Shown: positions 37,911 through 46,735 of the stretch, piece by piece
Layout: the number at the start of each line of letters is the position of its first letter
How positions within the stretch are numbered: the stretch's first letter is position 1
Origin: JALORV01 sp963775635
GTDB taxonomy: Bacteria; Pseudomonadota; Gammaproteobacteria; Burkholderiales; Burkholderiaceae_F
Direction of reading: 5' to 3'
Assembly: GCA_963775635.1 (NCBI GenBank)
Contig: CAVZJO010000012.1
Location: forward strand, 62,001 to 126,000
DNA: 64,000 bases
Made by a program: the position numbers and the translations under genes
The notes under the pieces: model-generated
Told to the model about the DNA's origin: nothing
Seen by the model: the letters and a program-made list of their open reading frames with translations, nothing else
Database searches by the model: none

Positions 37911-40337
37911 GTGCGAGCGCTTCGCATCGCCGGCTACGCCACTCTATCGCTGTCGATCGGGCTCGTCGCGGTGTTTCTCTGGTACCGGCAGGCGAGCCAG
38001 CCGATGCTCGAAGGCACGCTTGCGCTACCCGGCCTCGCAGCCAGTGTCCAGGTGCGGCGCGACGCGCAGGCGATCCCGACGATCGTTGCCTCCAATGAGC
38101 ATGATGCGATCTTCGCCCTCGGATTCGTTCATGCGCAGGATCGGCTGTGGCAGATGGAATTCAACCGCCGCCTTGCTTCCGGCCGGCTGGCGGAAGTTCT
38201 CGGCGGGTCGGCGCTGCCAACCGACCAGTTTCTGCGGACACTCGGCGTGCACCGCACTGCGCAGGCGATCTACGAGTCGCTCTATGTCGAAGATCGCGAG
38301 GTCATCGACGCTTATGTCGACGGAGTCAACGCCTATCTGGCCACTCGCAGCGGCCCGTTGCCTCCGGAATTCCTGCTGACGCGCACGCCGTCGCCTGCGC
38401 CGTGGACCGCGGCCGACTCGGTGGCATGGTCGTTGATGATGGCGTGGGATCTCGCGTCGCATTCGATGCGGATGGAGTTGCGCAGGCTCCGCCTTGCCCA
38501 GCGCTTCACGCGCGCGGAGATCGACGACATCTATCCGCCGCTCCAGGGCGAACCGCCTCCGGCGACCGCCGATTACGTCGAGCTGTATCGACTGCTGGGC
38601 GCCTTTGGCAATGCGCGCGCCGACGCCCGGCAATCCGACACGGCGCGTATTCCTGCGCTCGCGTTCGGCGAAGGCGAGGGCCTCGGCTCGAACAACTGGG
38701 TCTTGTCCGGCCGGCGCACCGTGAATGGCAAGCCGCTGCTGGCCAATGATCCTCACCTCGGGTTGACCGCGCCCTCGGTCTGGTACTTCGCTGCGATCCA
38801 GGCACCTGGACTAGATGTCGTCGGCGCCACGCTGCCGGGCCTGCCGGGTGTCGTGCTCGGCCGCAACGATCGCGTGGCCTGGGGCATGACCAATACCGGG
38901 GTTGATCAGCAGGATCTGTATCTCGAGAAGATCAACCCTGACGATGCCGATGAGTATTTGTCGCCGGACGGCTGGCAACGCTTCGAAGAGCGCCTAGAAC
39001 GGATCGCGGTGAGGGGCGAGCAGGACGTCGAGTTGCGGGTCCGCGCGACTCGGCACGGACCGGTTGTCAGCGGTCTGGATTCGATCGACAAGCAGTACTC
39101 GCATCCGCACTACGTGTTGTCCTTGCGCTGGTCGGCACTCGACCCACAGGACAGGACGCTTGCCGCCATGCGTGGGCTGAACCGCGCCCGCAGTGTCGTG
39201 GATGCCGAGCGTGCCCTCGGCGATTTCCAGATCGTCACTCAGTCCGCGGTGCTGGCCGACGTCGATGGGCACATCGGTTTCGTCGTCACCGGGCGCCTGC
39301 CCGTGCGCCGGCCCGACAACGAGTTGCGCGGCATCGCCCCGGCGCCTGGCTGGGAAGCGCGCTACGACTGGCAGGGATATCTACCGTACGACGAGGCTCC
39401 GCGCAGCATCGACCCGCCGTCGGGCGTACTGGTGACGGCCAATAACCGCATCGTCGCCAGCGATTTCCCGCACCACCTGACTTTCGAGTGGTATGCCGGC
39501 TACCGCGCACAGCGCATCCGGCAACTGATCGATGCCCGTGAAAAGCATGACGTCGCATCCAGCCGCGCGATGCAGGCCGATGTCCTTTCACTTCCGGCGC
39601 GCGAGCTGATGACAGTACTGGCATCCGCGCAGCCATTGACTGCGGCGGGACACGAGGCGCTCGAACGCCTGCGGGCCTGGGACGGCACGATGGCATCCGA
39701 ACGTCCGGAGCCGCTGCTGTTCCACGCCTGGCGGCGCGAGCTGGCGATGCGCGTGTTCGAAGATGACTTCACGGATCTCGCCGCGGAGTTTGTCGCTGGT
39801 GTGGACAGCACGCGCGCGCTGCTGCACGTGCTGACCAGCGGACAGCTCGGACGCGATTGGTGCGACGATCGCCGCACCGAGCAGCGATTCGAAACCTGCG
39901 CCGGGCTGATGTCCGAGGCGCTCGACGCCGCGGTTGCACGCCTCGCCGACATCAGCGGCCTTGATGTCGCCGGTCTAAGCTGGGGGCGCGAACATCGCGC
40001 GGTGGCCGAGCACCGTCCGTTTTCGAGCGTGGCCGCGCTGGCACGACTATTCGAGCTCGGCGTGCCATATCCCGGAGACACGTTCACCGTCAACGCAGGC
40101 GCGCTATCGAATCGACCCGATGCGCCCTACGCGACGCGACATGCGGCGAGCCTGCGGGCGATCTATGACATGGGCGCATCCGGTACCTCGGTGTGGGTGC
40201 TGTCCACCGGCCAGTCGGGGAATCCACTGTCCGAGGATTACGGGTCCATGCTGCCGCTGTGGCGCGACGTGGAGTACTTGCCGATTCGTGGCGGGCCGGC
40301 CGATGCGCGCGTGCTCGAACTGCGGCCGCGCCGCTAG
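37911..40337 (+). CDS. penicillin acylase (S45) family amidohydrolase
   Basis: An 808-residue Ntn-hydrolase precursor. An N-terminal signal anchor (about residues 7-26) targets it to the periplasm or membrane. The alpha part holds GFVHAQDRLWQMEFNRR. The self-cleavage site is GLG-SNNWVLSG with the catalytic Ser260, followed by the beta chain (NDPHLGLTAPSVWYF, GVVLGRNDRVAWGMTN). Family members hydrolyse penicillins, acyl-homoserine lactones or other amides; the substrate is not predictable here. The start is GTG at 37911 with GGAGG at 37902-37906. The 152 bases before it hold no gene. Confidence 0.9.
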   Translation: MRALRIAGYATLSLSIGLVAVFLWYRQASQPMLEGTLALPGLAASVQVRRDAQAIPTIVASNEHDAIFALGFVHAQDRLWQMEFNRRLASGRLAEVLGGSALPTDQFLRTLGVHRTAQAIYESLYVEDREVIDAYVDGVNAYLATRSGPLPPEFLLTRTPSPAPWTAADSVAWSLMMAWDLASHSMRMELRRLRLAQRFTRAEIDDIYPPLQGEPPPATADYVELYRLLGAFGNARADARQSDTARIPALAFGEGEGLGSNNWVLSGRRTVNGKPLLANDPHLGLTAPSVWYFAAIQAPGLDVVGATLPGLPGVVLGRNDRVAWGMTNTGVDQQDLYLEKINPDDADEYLSPDGWQRFEERLERIAVRGEQDVELRVRATRHGPVVSGLDSIDKQYSHPHYVLSLRWSALDPQDRTLAAMRGLNRARSVVDAERALGDFQIVTQSAVLADVDGHIGFVVTGRLPVRRPDNELRGIAPAPGWEARYDWQGYLPYDEAPRSIDPPSGVLVTANNRIVASDFPHHLTFEWYAGYRAQRIRQLIDAREKHDVASSRAMQADVLSLPARELMTVLASAQPLTAAGHEALERLRAWDGTMASERPEPLLFHAWRRELAMRVFEDDFTDLAAEFVAGVDSTRALLHVLTSGQLGRDWCDDRRTEQRFETCAGLMSEALDAAVARLADISGLDVAGLSWGREHRAVAEHRPFSSVAALARLFELGVPYPGDTFTVNAGALSNRPDAPYATRHAASLRAIYDMGASGTSVWVLSTGQSGNPLSEDYGSMLPLWRDVEYLPIRGGPADARVLELRPRR

Positions 40338-40347
40338 CGGGCCAGCA

Positions 40348-41055
40348 TCAAAGAGCCGAGCGCGCGGCCGCCCGTGCCGCAGCACCCTGCATGGTCGCCG
40401 ATTCGATAATGGCCGCAGGCTGATCGGCCAACGCCGCATCGATCATTGCCTGCGCCACATCGGCGACCGCTATCGGCCGGATCGCCACCGGCAGTAGCCG
40501 GCGCAGCGGACGCGAGAAGCCCAGTGCCAGCATTTCACCCAGGCGCGCTTCGTCGCGACGACCATCGAGCAGGCTCGGCCGCACGATCACCAGTGACGTG
40601 CCCGCGAGTTCACGCAGCGCACCTTCGACTTCGCCCTTGACGCGGTTGTAGAAGACCCGGCTGCGCGCGTCTGCGCCCAGTGCGCTGACGACGATCAAGC
40701 GCACCGCGCCGCGGCGGATCGCCCAGCGCGCGAACGACAGCACGTAGTCGTGATCGACGCGGCGGAACGCGGCCTCGGACCCCGCGGTGCGGATCGTGGT
40801 TCCCAGGCAGCAGAACGCGTCCACACGGGCGTTGGCCGCGATGACCGGGCCGAGCGTCTCGTCGAGGCGCTCGAACGAGGCCGGTACCTCGCGCAGTCGT
40901 CGGTCGAGCCTCAGTGGTCGGCGGGTCAGCGCGACCACGGACTTGTACTCCGTCCGCAGCAGCAATCGGCCGACGAGCTCGCGGCCCACGAGTCCGGATG
41001 CTCCGGCAACGACCGCGGTCCGGATCGCGGCCGACCTTTTGCGGGGGTTGCTCAT
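40348..41055 (-). CDS. NAD(P)-binding Rossmann protein (HTATIP2/atypical SDR-like)
   Basis: A 235-residue protein with VVAGASGLVGRELVGRLL as the nucleotide-binding glycine-rich loop, DAFCCLGTTI, and VSALGADARSRVFYNRVKGEVE with the Tyr-x3-Lys pair of SDR enzymes. It resembles small NAD(P)H-binding oxidoreductases of unknown substrate. The ATG at 41055 lies in a short tandem duplication that supplies a second ATG at 41069, out of frame by one base here. No neighbour suggests a pathway; the upstream gene on the same strand ends at 41081. Confidence 0.75.
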   Translation of the reverse strand: MSNPRKRSAAIRTAVVAGASGLVGRELVGRLLLRTEYKSVVALTRRPLRLDRRLREVPASFERLDETLGPVIAANARVDAFCCLGTTIRTAGSEAAFRRVDHDYVLSFARWAIRRGAVRLIVVSALGADARSRVFYNRVKGEVEGALRELAGTSLVIVRPSLLDGRRDEARLGEMLALGFSRPLRRLLPVAIRPIAVADVAQAMIDAALADQPAAIIESATMQGAAARAAARSAL

Positions 41056-41080
41056 GCGGGGTTGCTCATGATCAGTGAGA

Positions 41081-41797
41081 TCAACGCGTCGGCGCAAGTC
41101 GCTGGGCCAGGTGAACGCCAAGCCGCGCCAGGTGCTCCCAGCAGGCGAACTCCTGCGGCATTCGCTGCACGACGATCTTCAGTCCGTCGGCGCCGAGGGT
41201 GATCTCGACCGCATCCTCGCTCTTGAACCCGCCCTCGACGGCAAGCGACGGCCAGCGCAGCAGCATTGACTGCAGTTCTTCGTCGATCCATCCGCGTGGC
41301 ATCACGGGCGAAATTGCCACGGCGAATCGTTCGCCAAAGCCAGGCAGCCCCTCCGTCAGCAACACCGCCGACTGATAGAACTCGGATTTGTCGCTGCGCG
41401 CCTCGGCGCCGGTCATGGCCCGCGCGACGCCCGAGGCGACCTCCATCAGCAGTTGTCCGATCAGTCCGCTCTCGAGTTCGAAGCGACGCCGCCCGATGAT
41501 GACAAGCGCCAGCCCGCTCGTCTTCAGATTGGCGGTTTGCCAGTAAGCGCGCGGGGTCGGCGACTTGTCGCCGCGGTCGCTGTCGTACCACATCTGCCAC
41601 GCGATCCCGTCGGCGTCGCCGGCGAACCGATAGTCGACCCGTTCGATGCGCTGTCCGACGTAGGTCCAGCCGAGCTTGCGTGCGTGGACGGCGCGGTCGA
41701 AATCTCGCTGGCGCTCCTGTTCGCGCCCCTTGCGCACCAGCCATGCGAGGCCGCCGGCCACGGCGCCGAGCACGACCAGGACTGCCAATGCGCCCAC
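41081..41797 (-). CDS. membrane-anchored protein of unknown function
   Basis: A 238-residue protein with one N-terminal transmembrane helix (about residues 2-21), an Arg/Glu-rich linker and a soluble cytoplasmic domain with no motif I recognise. GTG at 41797 is preceded by GAGGG about 5 bases upstream. It is divergent from the DUF3047 gene, with an 80-base shared upstream region. Open throughout, with normal codon use for the window. Confidence 0.6.
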   Translation of the reverse strand: MGALAVLVVLGAVAGGLAWLVRKGREQERQRDFDRAVHARKLGWTYVGQRIERVDYRFAGDADGIAWQMWYDSDRGDKSPTPRAYWQTANLKTSGLALVIIGRRRFELESGLIGQLLMEVASGVARAMTGAEARSDKSEFYQSAVLLTEGLPGFGERFAVAISPVMPRGWIDEELQSMLLRWPSLAVEGGFKSEDAVEITLGADGLKIVVQRMPQEFACWEHLARLGVHLAQRLAPTR

Positions 41798-41877
41798 TCG
41801 ACCCTCTTCAACGATGCAGGCGGATCGTACTCACCCCAGCTTGCGACGGTGACGTGGACTCCCTACGATCCTTCGAG

Positions 41878-42618
41878 ATGCGCGCCCTCGTCCTGCTCGC
41901 CGCGTTACTGGCCGGCTGCGTGACGGCTCCGGCTCCCGAAGTGCCCGCGACCGCCGTGGCGCGCTTCTCATCGAATAGCGCCATCGGCGGAATGCCGCAG
42001 GGCTGGAAACCTCTGGTCATCAGCCGCGCCAAGGCAGCAACCGAATATCGGCTGGTGCGTGATCCGGCCAGCCAGCAGATCGTGCTGTACGCCCACGCGG
42101 ATGCATCGGCGAGCGGCCTGCGCCAACTGCTCGACGTTGACCCGGCACACTGGCCGATCGTCGAATGGCGCTGGCGGGTGCTCGATCTGATCGTCGCGGC
42201 CGACAACCAGGATCGCTATGCCGAGGACTCACCGGTCCGCCTGATGCTGTTCTTCGACGGCGACAAGGCAGCGCTGCCGTTCAAGGAGCAGGTACTGATG
42301 GAGACCGCCAAGCTGTTGAGCGGCCAGGACCTGCCCTACGCGACGCTGATGTACATCTGGGAGAACCGCTTTCCGGTCGGCACCGTGATTCCGAACAGCT
42401 TTACTTCGCAGGTCAAGCTGCTTGTCGCAGGCATGGGCCTGGATGTCCGGCTCGGCGAGTGGAAGGTTTTCAGGCGCAATTACGCCGATGATTACCGGCA
42501 GGCGTTCGGCGCTTCGCCGGGCCGGCTGATCGGCGTCGGCATCATGACCGACACCGACAATACCGGCGAGCGCATCGAGGCGTACTACGGCGATATCGAA
42601 CTGAAACGCGCGCCGTAG
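41878..42618 (+). CDS. DUF3047 lipoprotein
   Basis: A 246-residue protein with lipobox LLAGC at about residues 10-14, so it is a predicted lipoprotein. The body has WEWRWRVL-like and AALPFKEQVLMETAKL, TLMYIWENRFPVGTVIPNSFTSQVKLLV and RRNYADDYRQAFG blocks characteristic of DUF3047. Function is unknown for the family. It precedes the first peptide ABC operon by 67 bases on the same strand. Confidence 0.75.
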   Translation: MRALVLLAALLAGCVTAPAPEVPATAVARFSSNSAIGGMPQGWKPLVISRAKAATEYRLVRDPASQQIVLYAHADASASGLRQLLDVDPAHWPIVEWRWRVLDLIVAADNQDRYAEDSPVRLMLFFDGDKAALPFKEQVLMETAKLLSGQDLPYATLMYIWENRFPVGTVIPNSFTSQVKLLVAGMGLDVRLGEWKVFRRNYADDYRQAFGASPGRLIGVGIMTDTDNTGERIEAYYGDIELKRAP

Positions 42619-42685
42619 CAGCGTCGGCCGAGCCTGGTCTGGCGGACCGCTGCGCTTCCGTTTCGGTTCGACTAAAGTCCTGCCC

Positions 42686-43696
42686 GTGCTGCGCTTTCTG
42701 CTAACGCGAGTCTCCCTGCTGGTGCCGACCTTCTTCGGCATGACGCTGCTCGCGTTCGTCCTGATCCGGCTCGTGCCGGGCGACCCGATCGAGACGCTGG
42801 CCGGCGAGCGTGGTATCGATCAGGCGCGGCACGCCATGCTGCTCAAGGAATACGGGCTCGATCGCCCCGTGATAGTGCAGTACGGCATCTACATTGGACG
42901 CGTTCTGCAGGGCAACCTGGGCAAGTCAATGATTACGCAGGAGCCCGTGCTCAAGGAATTTTTTGTGCTGTTTCCCGCCACGATCGAGCTGGCGACCTTT
43001 GCGATCCTGTTCGCGCTGCTGCTCGGCATTCCGGCCGGCATGCTGGCGGCCGTCCGTAGAAACTCGATCTTCGACCATGGCGTAATGGGTCTGTCTCTGA
43101 CCGGCTACTCGATGCCGATCTTCTGGTGGGGCCTGCTGCTGATCCTGCTGTTCTCGGTCCAGCTCGGGCTGACGCCGGTCTCGGGCCGGCTCGATTTCAA
43201 GTACTTTGTCGAGCCGGTCACGGGCTTTCTGCTGATCGATACCCTGCTGGCAAAGGACATGGCCGCGTTCCGCTCGGCAGCATTGCATCTGGTGCTGCCG
43301 ATGATCGTGCTGGGCACCGTTCCTCTCGCAGTGATCGCCCGCATGACACGCTCATCGATGCTCGAGGTCATGGGAGAGGACTTCATCCGAACGGCACGCG
43401 CCAAGGGGCTGGCGCCGCTGCGGGTGATCACGCTGCATGCGTTTCGCAACGCGTTGATCCCGGTGATCACCGTGATCGGCCTGCAGGTCGGCGTGCTCTT
43501 CACCGGGGCGATCCTGACCGAAACGATCTTCTCGTGGCCGGGCGTCGGCAAGTGGGTGGTCGAGGCAATCAACCGACGCGACTATCCGGTCCTGCAGGGC
43601 GGGCTGCTGCTGCTCGGCCTGATGGTGATGACGGTCAACCTGCTGGTCGACATCGCGTACGGCTTCATCAACCCGCGCATCCGGCATTCGCGATGA
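42686..43696 (+). CDS. peptide ABC transporter permease, DppB type (operon 1)
   Basis: A 336-residue inner-membrane protein with six helices, the N-terminal block RLVPGDPIETLAGE, and the EAA loop EDFIRTARAKGLAPLRVITLHAFRNALIPVITV that contacts the ATPase. This is DppB/OppB. The GTG start at 42686 follows a 67-base gap. Its stop overlaps the next permease start as ATGA. With the four genes downstream it forms a complete dipeptide/oligopeptide importer. Confidence 0.92.
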   Translation: MLRFLLTRVSLLVPTFFGMTLLAFVLIRLVPGDPIETLAGERGIDQARHAMLLKEYGLDRPVIVQYGIYIGRVLQGNLGKSMITQEPVLKEFFVLFPATIELATFAILFALLLGIPAGMLAAVRRNSIFDHGVMGLSLTGYSMPIFWWGLLLILLFSVQLGLTPVSGRLDFKYFVEPVTGFLLIDTLLAKDMAAFRSAALHLVLPMIVLGTVPLAVIARMTRSSMLEVMGEDFIRTARAKGLAPLRVITLHAFRNALIPVITVIGLQVGVLFTGAILTETIFSWPGVGKWVVEAINRRDYPVLQGGLLLLGLMVMTVNLLVDIAYGFINPRIRHSR

Positions 43697-44635
43697 GCAG
43701 CGACCCCATCGTCACCGCCACACTGACCGATACCGACCTCGCGTCGCTCGCGGGTCTGGCGGCGCCGGCCGAGCAGCCCACCCCGCTGCGCGAGTTCTGG
43801 CGCCATTTCTCGGCCAACGCCGGTGCGGTGACCGGGCTGGCGATCGTGATCGCGGTCCTGCTGGTCGCGGTGTTCGCCGGCGTGCTGGCACCGCATTCGC
43901 CGATCGCGATCGACAACGCCGCGTATCCTGAAGCCTCCCGCCTGGACCAGCGGGGGCTCATGGACCTATCCGCTTGGCACCGACGCCATTGGTCGCGACA
44001 TTCTGTCGCGCCTGATGTACGGTGCCCGGCTGTCGCTGTCGATCGGCGTGGCGGTTGTCGCGTTGTCGATCATCGTCGGCACCTGCCTCGGTATGGCCGC
44101 GGCGTTTTTCCGCGGCGTGACCGAGATCGCGATCATGCGGACGATGGACGTGTTGCTCAGCCTGCCGAGCCTGCTGCTCGCGATCGTCATCGTCGCCATC
44201 CTCGGTCCGGGTTTGATGAATGCGATGCTGGCGGTCGCGATCGTCGTGCTGCCGCACTACGTGCGCACGGCTCGCGCGGCGGCGATGACTGAGCTGTCGC
44301 GCGACTACGTGATCGCCGCGCGCATGGTCGGCGCGAGTAGCGTGCGGCTGATGTTCCGCGAGGTCCTGCCCAATTGCCTGGCACCGCTGATCGTGCAGGC
44401 CTCGCTCGGCGTGTCGACTGCGATCCTCGATGCGGCGGCACTCGGATTCCTGGGTCTTGGCGCGCAGCCACCGTCGCCCGAGTGGGGAACGATGCTGGCC
44501 GACGCGCGCGAGTTCGTGCTGCGCGCATGGTGGGTGGTGACCTTTCCGGGCCTCGTGATCCTGATCACGGTGCTGGCGTTCAACCTGCTCGGCGACGGGC
44601 TGCGCGATGCGCTCGATCCTAAGCTGAAGCGATAG
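43693..44635 (+). CDS. peptide ABC transporter permease, DppC type (operon 1; one frameshift)
   Basis: A protein of about 314 residues. The N-terminal OppC_N helix (VTGLAIVIAVLLVAVFAGVLAP) is followed, after a +1 step in the GGGGG run near 43950, by YPLGTDAIGRDILSRLMYGARLSLSIG. The permease domain then carries an EAA loop (SRDYVIAARMVGASSVRLMFREVLPN). The length in bases is 3n+1, consistent with one extra G. The partner DppB gene overlaps it by 4 bases; the ATPase gene starts 7 bases after it. Confidence 0.9.
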
Positions 44636-44642
44636 GCCGATC

Positions 44643-45689
44643 ATGGCGCTGCTTGAAATCGAATCGCTGGACGTCGAGTTTCCGATCGCGGGACGCGTGC
44701 TGCGCGCAGTCGACGGCGTCAGCCTGACGGTCGGCGAAGGCGAGGTGCTCGGCATCGTCGGTGAATCCGGATCGGGCAAGAGCGTCACCATGCTCGCGCT
44801 GATGGGCCTGGTGGCCTTCCCAGGCCGCGTGCAGGCGCGGCGGCTCAATTTTGCCGGTCGCAATTTGCTGAAACTCACCGACCGCGAGCGGCGCCGACTG
44901 ACCGGCCGCGACATGGCGATGATCTTCCAGGAACCGGCCACCAGCCTGAATCCGTGTTTCTCGGTCGGCTTCCAGCTGACCGAGACGCTGCGGCAGCACC
45001 TGAAGCTCTCCGGCAAGGCGGCACTCGATCGCGCGGTCGAGCTGCTGGGGCAGGTCGGCATCCCCGATCCGGGCAGGCGAGTGCAGGACTATCCGCATCA
45101 ATTGTCCGGCGGCATGAACCAGCGCGTGATGATTGCGATGGCAATCGCCTGCAATCCGAAACTGCTGATTGCCGACGAGCCGACCACCGCGCTCGACGTC
45201 ACGATCCAGGCACAGATTCTCGATCTGCTGCGCCAGTTGCAGCGCGAGCGCGGCATGGCGCTGGTGCTGATCACACACAACATGGGCGTCGTTGCCGAGA
45301 TGGCGCAGCGGGTTGCGGTCATGTACGCCGGCCAGATCGTCGAGGATCGCCCCGCGCGGGCGCTGTTCGAGGTGCCCCAGCATCCGTATACGGCGGCGCT
45401 GCTATCGGCACTGCCCGAGCGGCACGCCGATGTCAGCGACCGTCTGGCGACGATTCCCGGCATGGTCCCGGGCCTGTACGACCGTCCGCGCGGGTGCCTG
45501 TTCAGTCCGCGCTGCGCCAGCGCGACCGTCCATTGCCACAAGGTGCTGCCGGGGCTCGATCCGATCGACGACGGTCGCGTGCGCTGCCACTACCCGTTGG
45601 CGATGCCGGGGCGCGCCGCGGCGATCGCGCGTGACGGCCATGTCGGCGCCCTGGCAGCGCGCCAGGAAGCCGCGGTGACCGCACCATGA
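44643..45689 (+). CDS. peptide ABC transporter ATP-binding protein, DppD type (operon 1)
   Basis: A 348-residue ABC ATPase with Walker A GESGSGKS (residues 40-47), signature LSGGMNQRVMIAMA, Walker B LLIADEPTTALD and the H-loop ITHNMG. A C-terminal oligopeptide-transporter extension follows with CLFSPRCASATVHC, typical of DppD/OppD. Its stop overlaps the next ATPase start as ATGA. Confidence 0.93.
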   Translation: MALLEIESLDVEFPIAGRVLRAVDGVSLTVGEGEVLGIVGESGSGKSVTMLALMGLVAFPGRVQARRLNFAGRNLLKLTDRERRRLTGRDMAMIFQEPATSLNPCFSVGFQLTETLRQHLKLSGKAALDRAVELLGQVGIPDPGRRVQDYPHQLSGGMNQRVMIAMAIACNPKLLIADEPTTALDVTIQAQILDLLRQLQRERGMALVLITHNMGVVAEMAQRVAVMYAGQIVEDRPARALFEVPQHPYTAALLSALPERHADVSDRLATIPGMVPGLYDRPRGCLFSPRCASATVHCHKVLPGLDPIDDGRVRCHYPLAMPGRAAAIARDGHVGALAARQEAAVTAP

Positions 45690-46735
45690 GTGCAACGCCG
45701 GTCCCGGTCGTCGAGGCGAAAGGGCTGAAACGCGCCTATACGGTCCGCCGCGGGATGCTGCAAAAGCCCGCTCTGCTGCAGGCAGTCGGCGACATTTCCT
45801 TCGCCCTGCTACCCGGGCGCACACTGGCGATCGTCGGCGAGTCGGGCTGCGGCAAGTCGACGCTCGCGCGGCTCGTCGCGCTGATCGAAGAGCCGAATGC
45901 GGGCTCGCTGCGTCTGGTGGGAAGCGACACGGTCGGTGCGACCCGCGAGGTGCGTGCGCGCTTGCGCCGGTCGGTGCAGCTGGTGTTCCAGAACCCGTAC
46001 GGGTCGCTCAATCCGCGCAAGACGATCGGCTCGATTCTGGCTGAGCCGCTGGCGATCAACACGGAGCTGACGCAGTCCGAACGGCGCACGCGTGTCGACG
46101 AGATGATGCGCAAGGTCGGGTTGCGGCCCGAGCAGGTCACGCGCTATCCGCATATGTTCTCCGGCGGTCAGCGGCAGCGCATCGCCATCGCGCGCGCGCT
46201 GATGCTGCGCCCGGCGGTCGTGATCGCCGACGAGCCGGTGTCGGCGCTCGACGTTTCGATCCAGGCGCAGGTGCTGAACCTGCTGGCCGATCTGCAGCGC
46301 GAATTCGGGGTCGCGTATTTGTTCATCTCGCACGACCTCGCGGTCGTGCGGCACATCGCCGACGACGTGCTCGTGATGTATCTCGGGCTTGCGATGGAGC
46401 AGGGCTCGAAGGAGCGCATCTTCGGCGCACCGCTGCATCCCTACACGCGGGCGCTGCTGGGCTCGACGCCAGGACTCGAGGCGCTGGGCGGCCGCACGGT
46501 GTTGAAGGGTGAACTGCCGTCGCCGCTCGCACCGCCGTCCGGTTGCGTGTTTTCGACCCGCTGCCCGTATGCGACCGATCGCTGCCGTGCCGAGCGTCCG
46601 GCGCTGCGCCCGCTGGACGGACGGCTGGTCGCCTGCCACTATGCAGAGTCGTTCATCGGCGTCGACGGCATGGCGCAGAATCCAGAAATCGTTCATTCGC
46701 GCATCGGAGCGCGGTCAAAGGAGGCAGAAGCATGA
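45686..46735 (+). CDS. peptide ABC transporter ATP-binding protein, DppF type (operon 1)
   Basis: A 349-residue ABC ATPase with Walker A GESGCGKS (51-58), signature FSGGQRQRIAIARA, Walker B VVIADEPVSALD and H-loop ISHDLA, plus the C-terminal Cys-containing region (CVFSTRCPYATDRC). It pairs with DppD. The start overlaps the previous stop, and its stop overlaps the binding-protein start. Confidence 0.93.
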   Translation: MSATPVPVVEAKGLKRAYTVRRGMLQKPALLQAVGDISFALLPGRTLAIVGESGCGKSTLARLVALIEEPNAGSLRLVGSDTVGATREVRARLRRSVQLVFQNPYGSLNPRKTIGSILAEPLAINTELTQSERRTRVDEMMRKVGLRPEQVTRYPHMFSGGQRQRIAIARALMLRPAVVIADEPVSALDVSIQAQVLNLLADLQREFGVAYLFISHDLAVVRHIADDVLVMYLGLAMEQGSKERIFGAPLHPYTRALLGSTPGLEALGGRTVLKGELPSPLAPPSGCVFSTRCPYATDRCRAERPALRPLDGRLVACHYAESFIGVDGMAQNPEIVHSRIGARSKEAEA

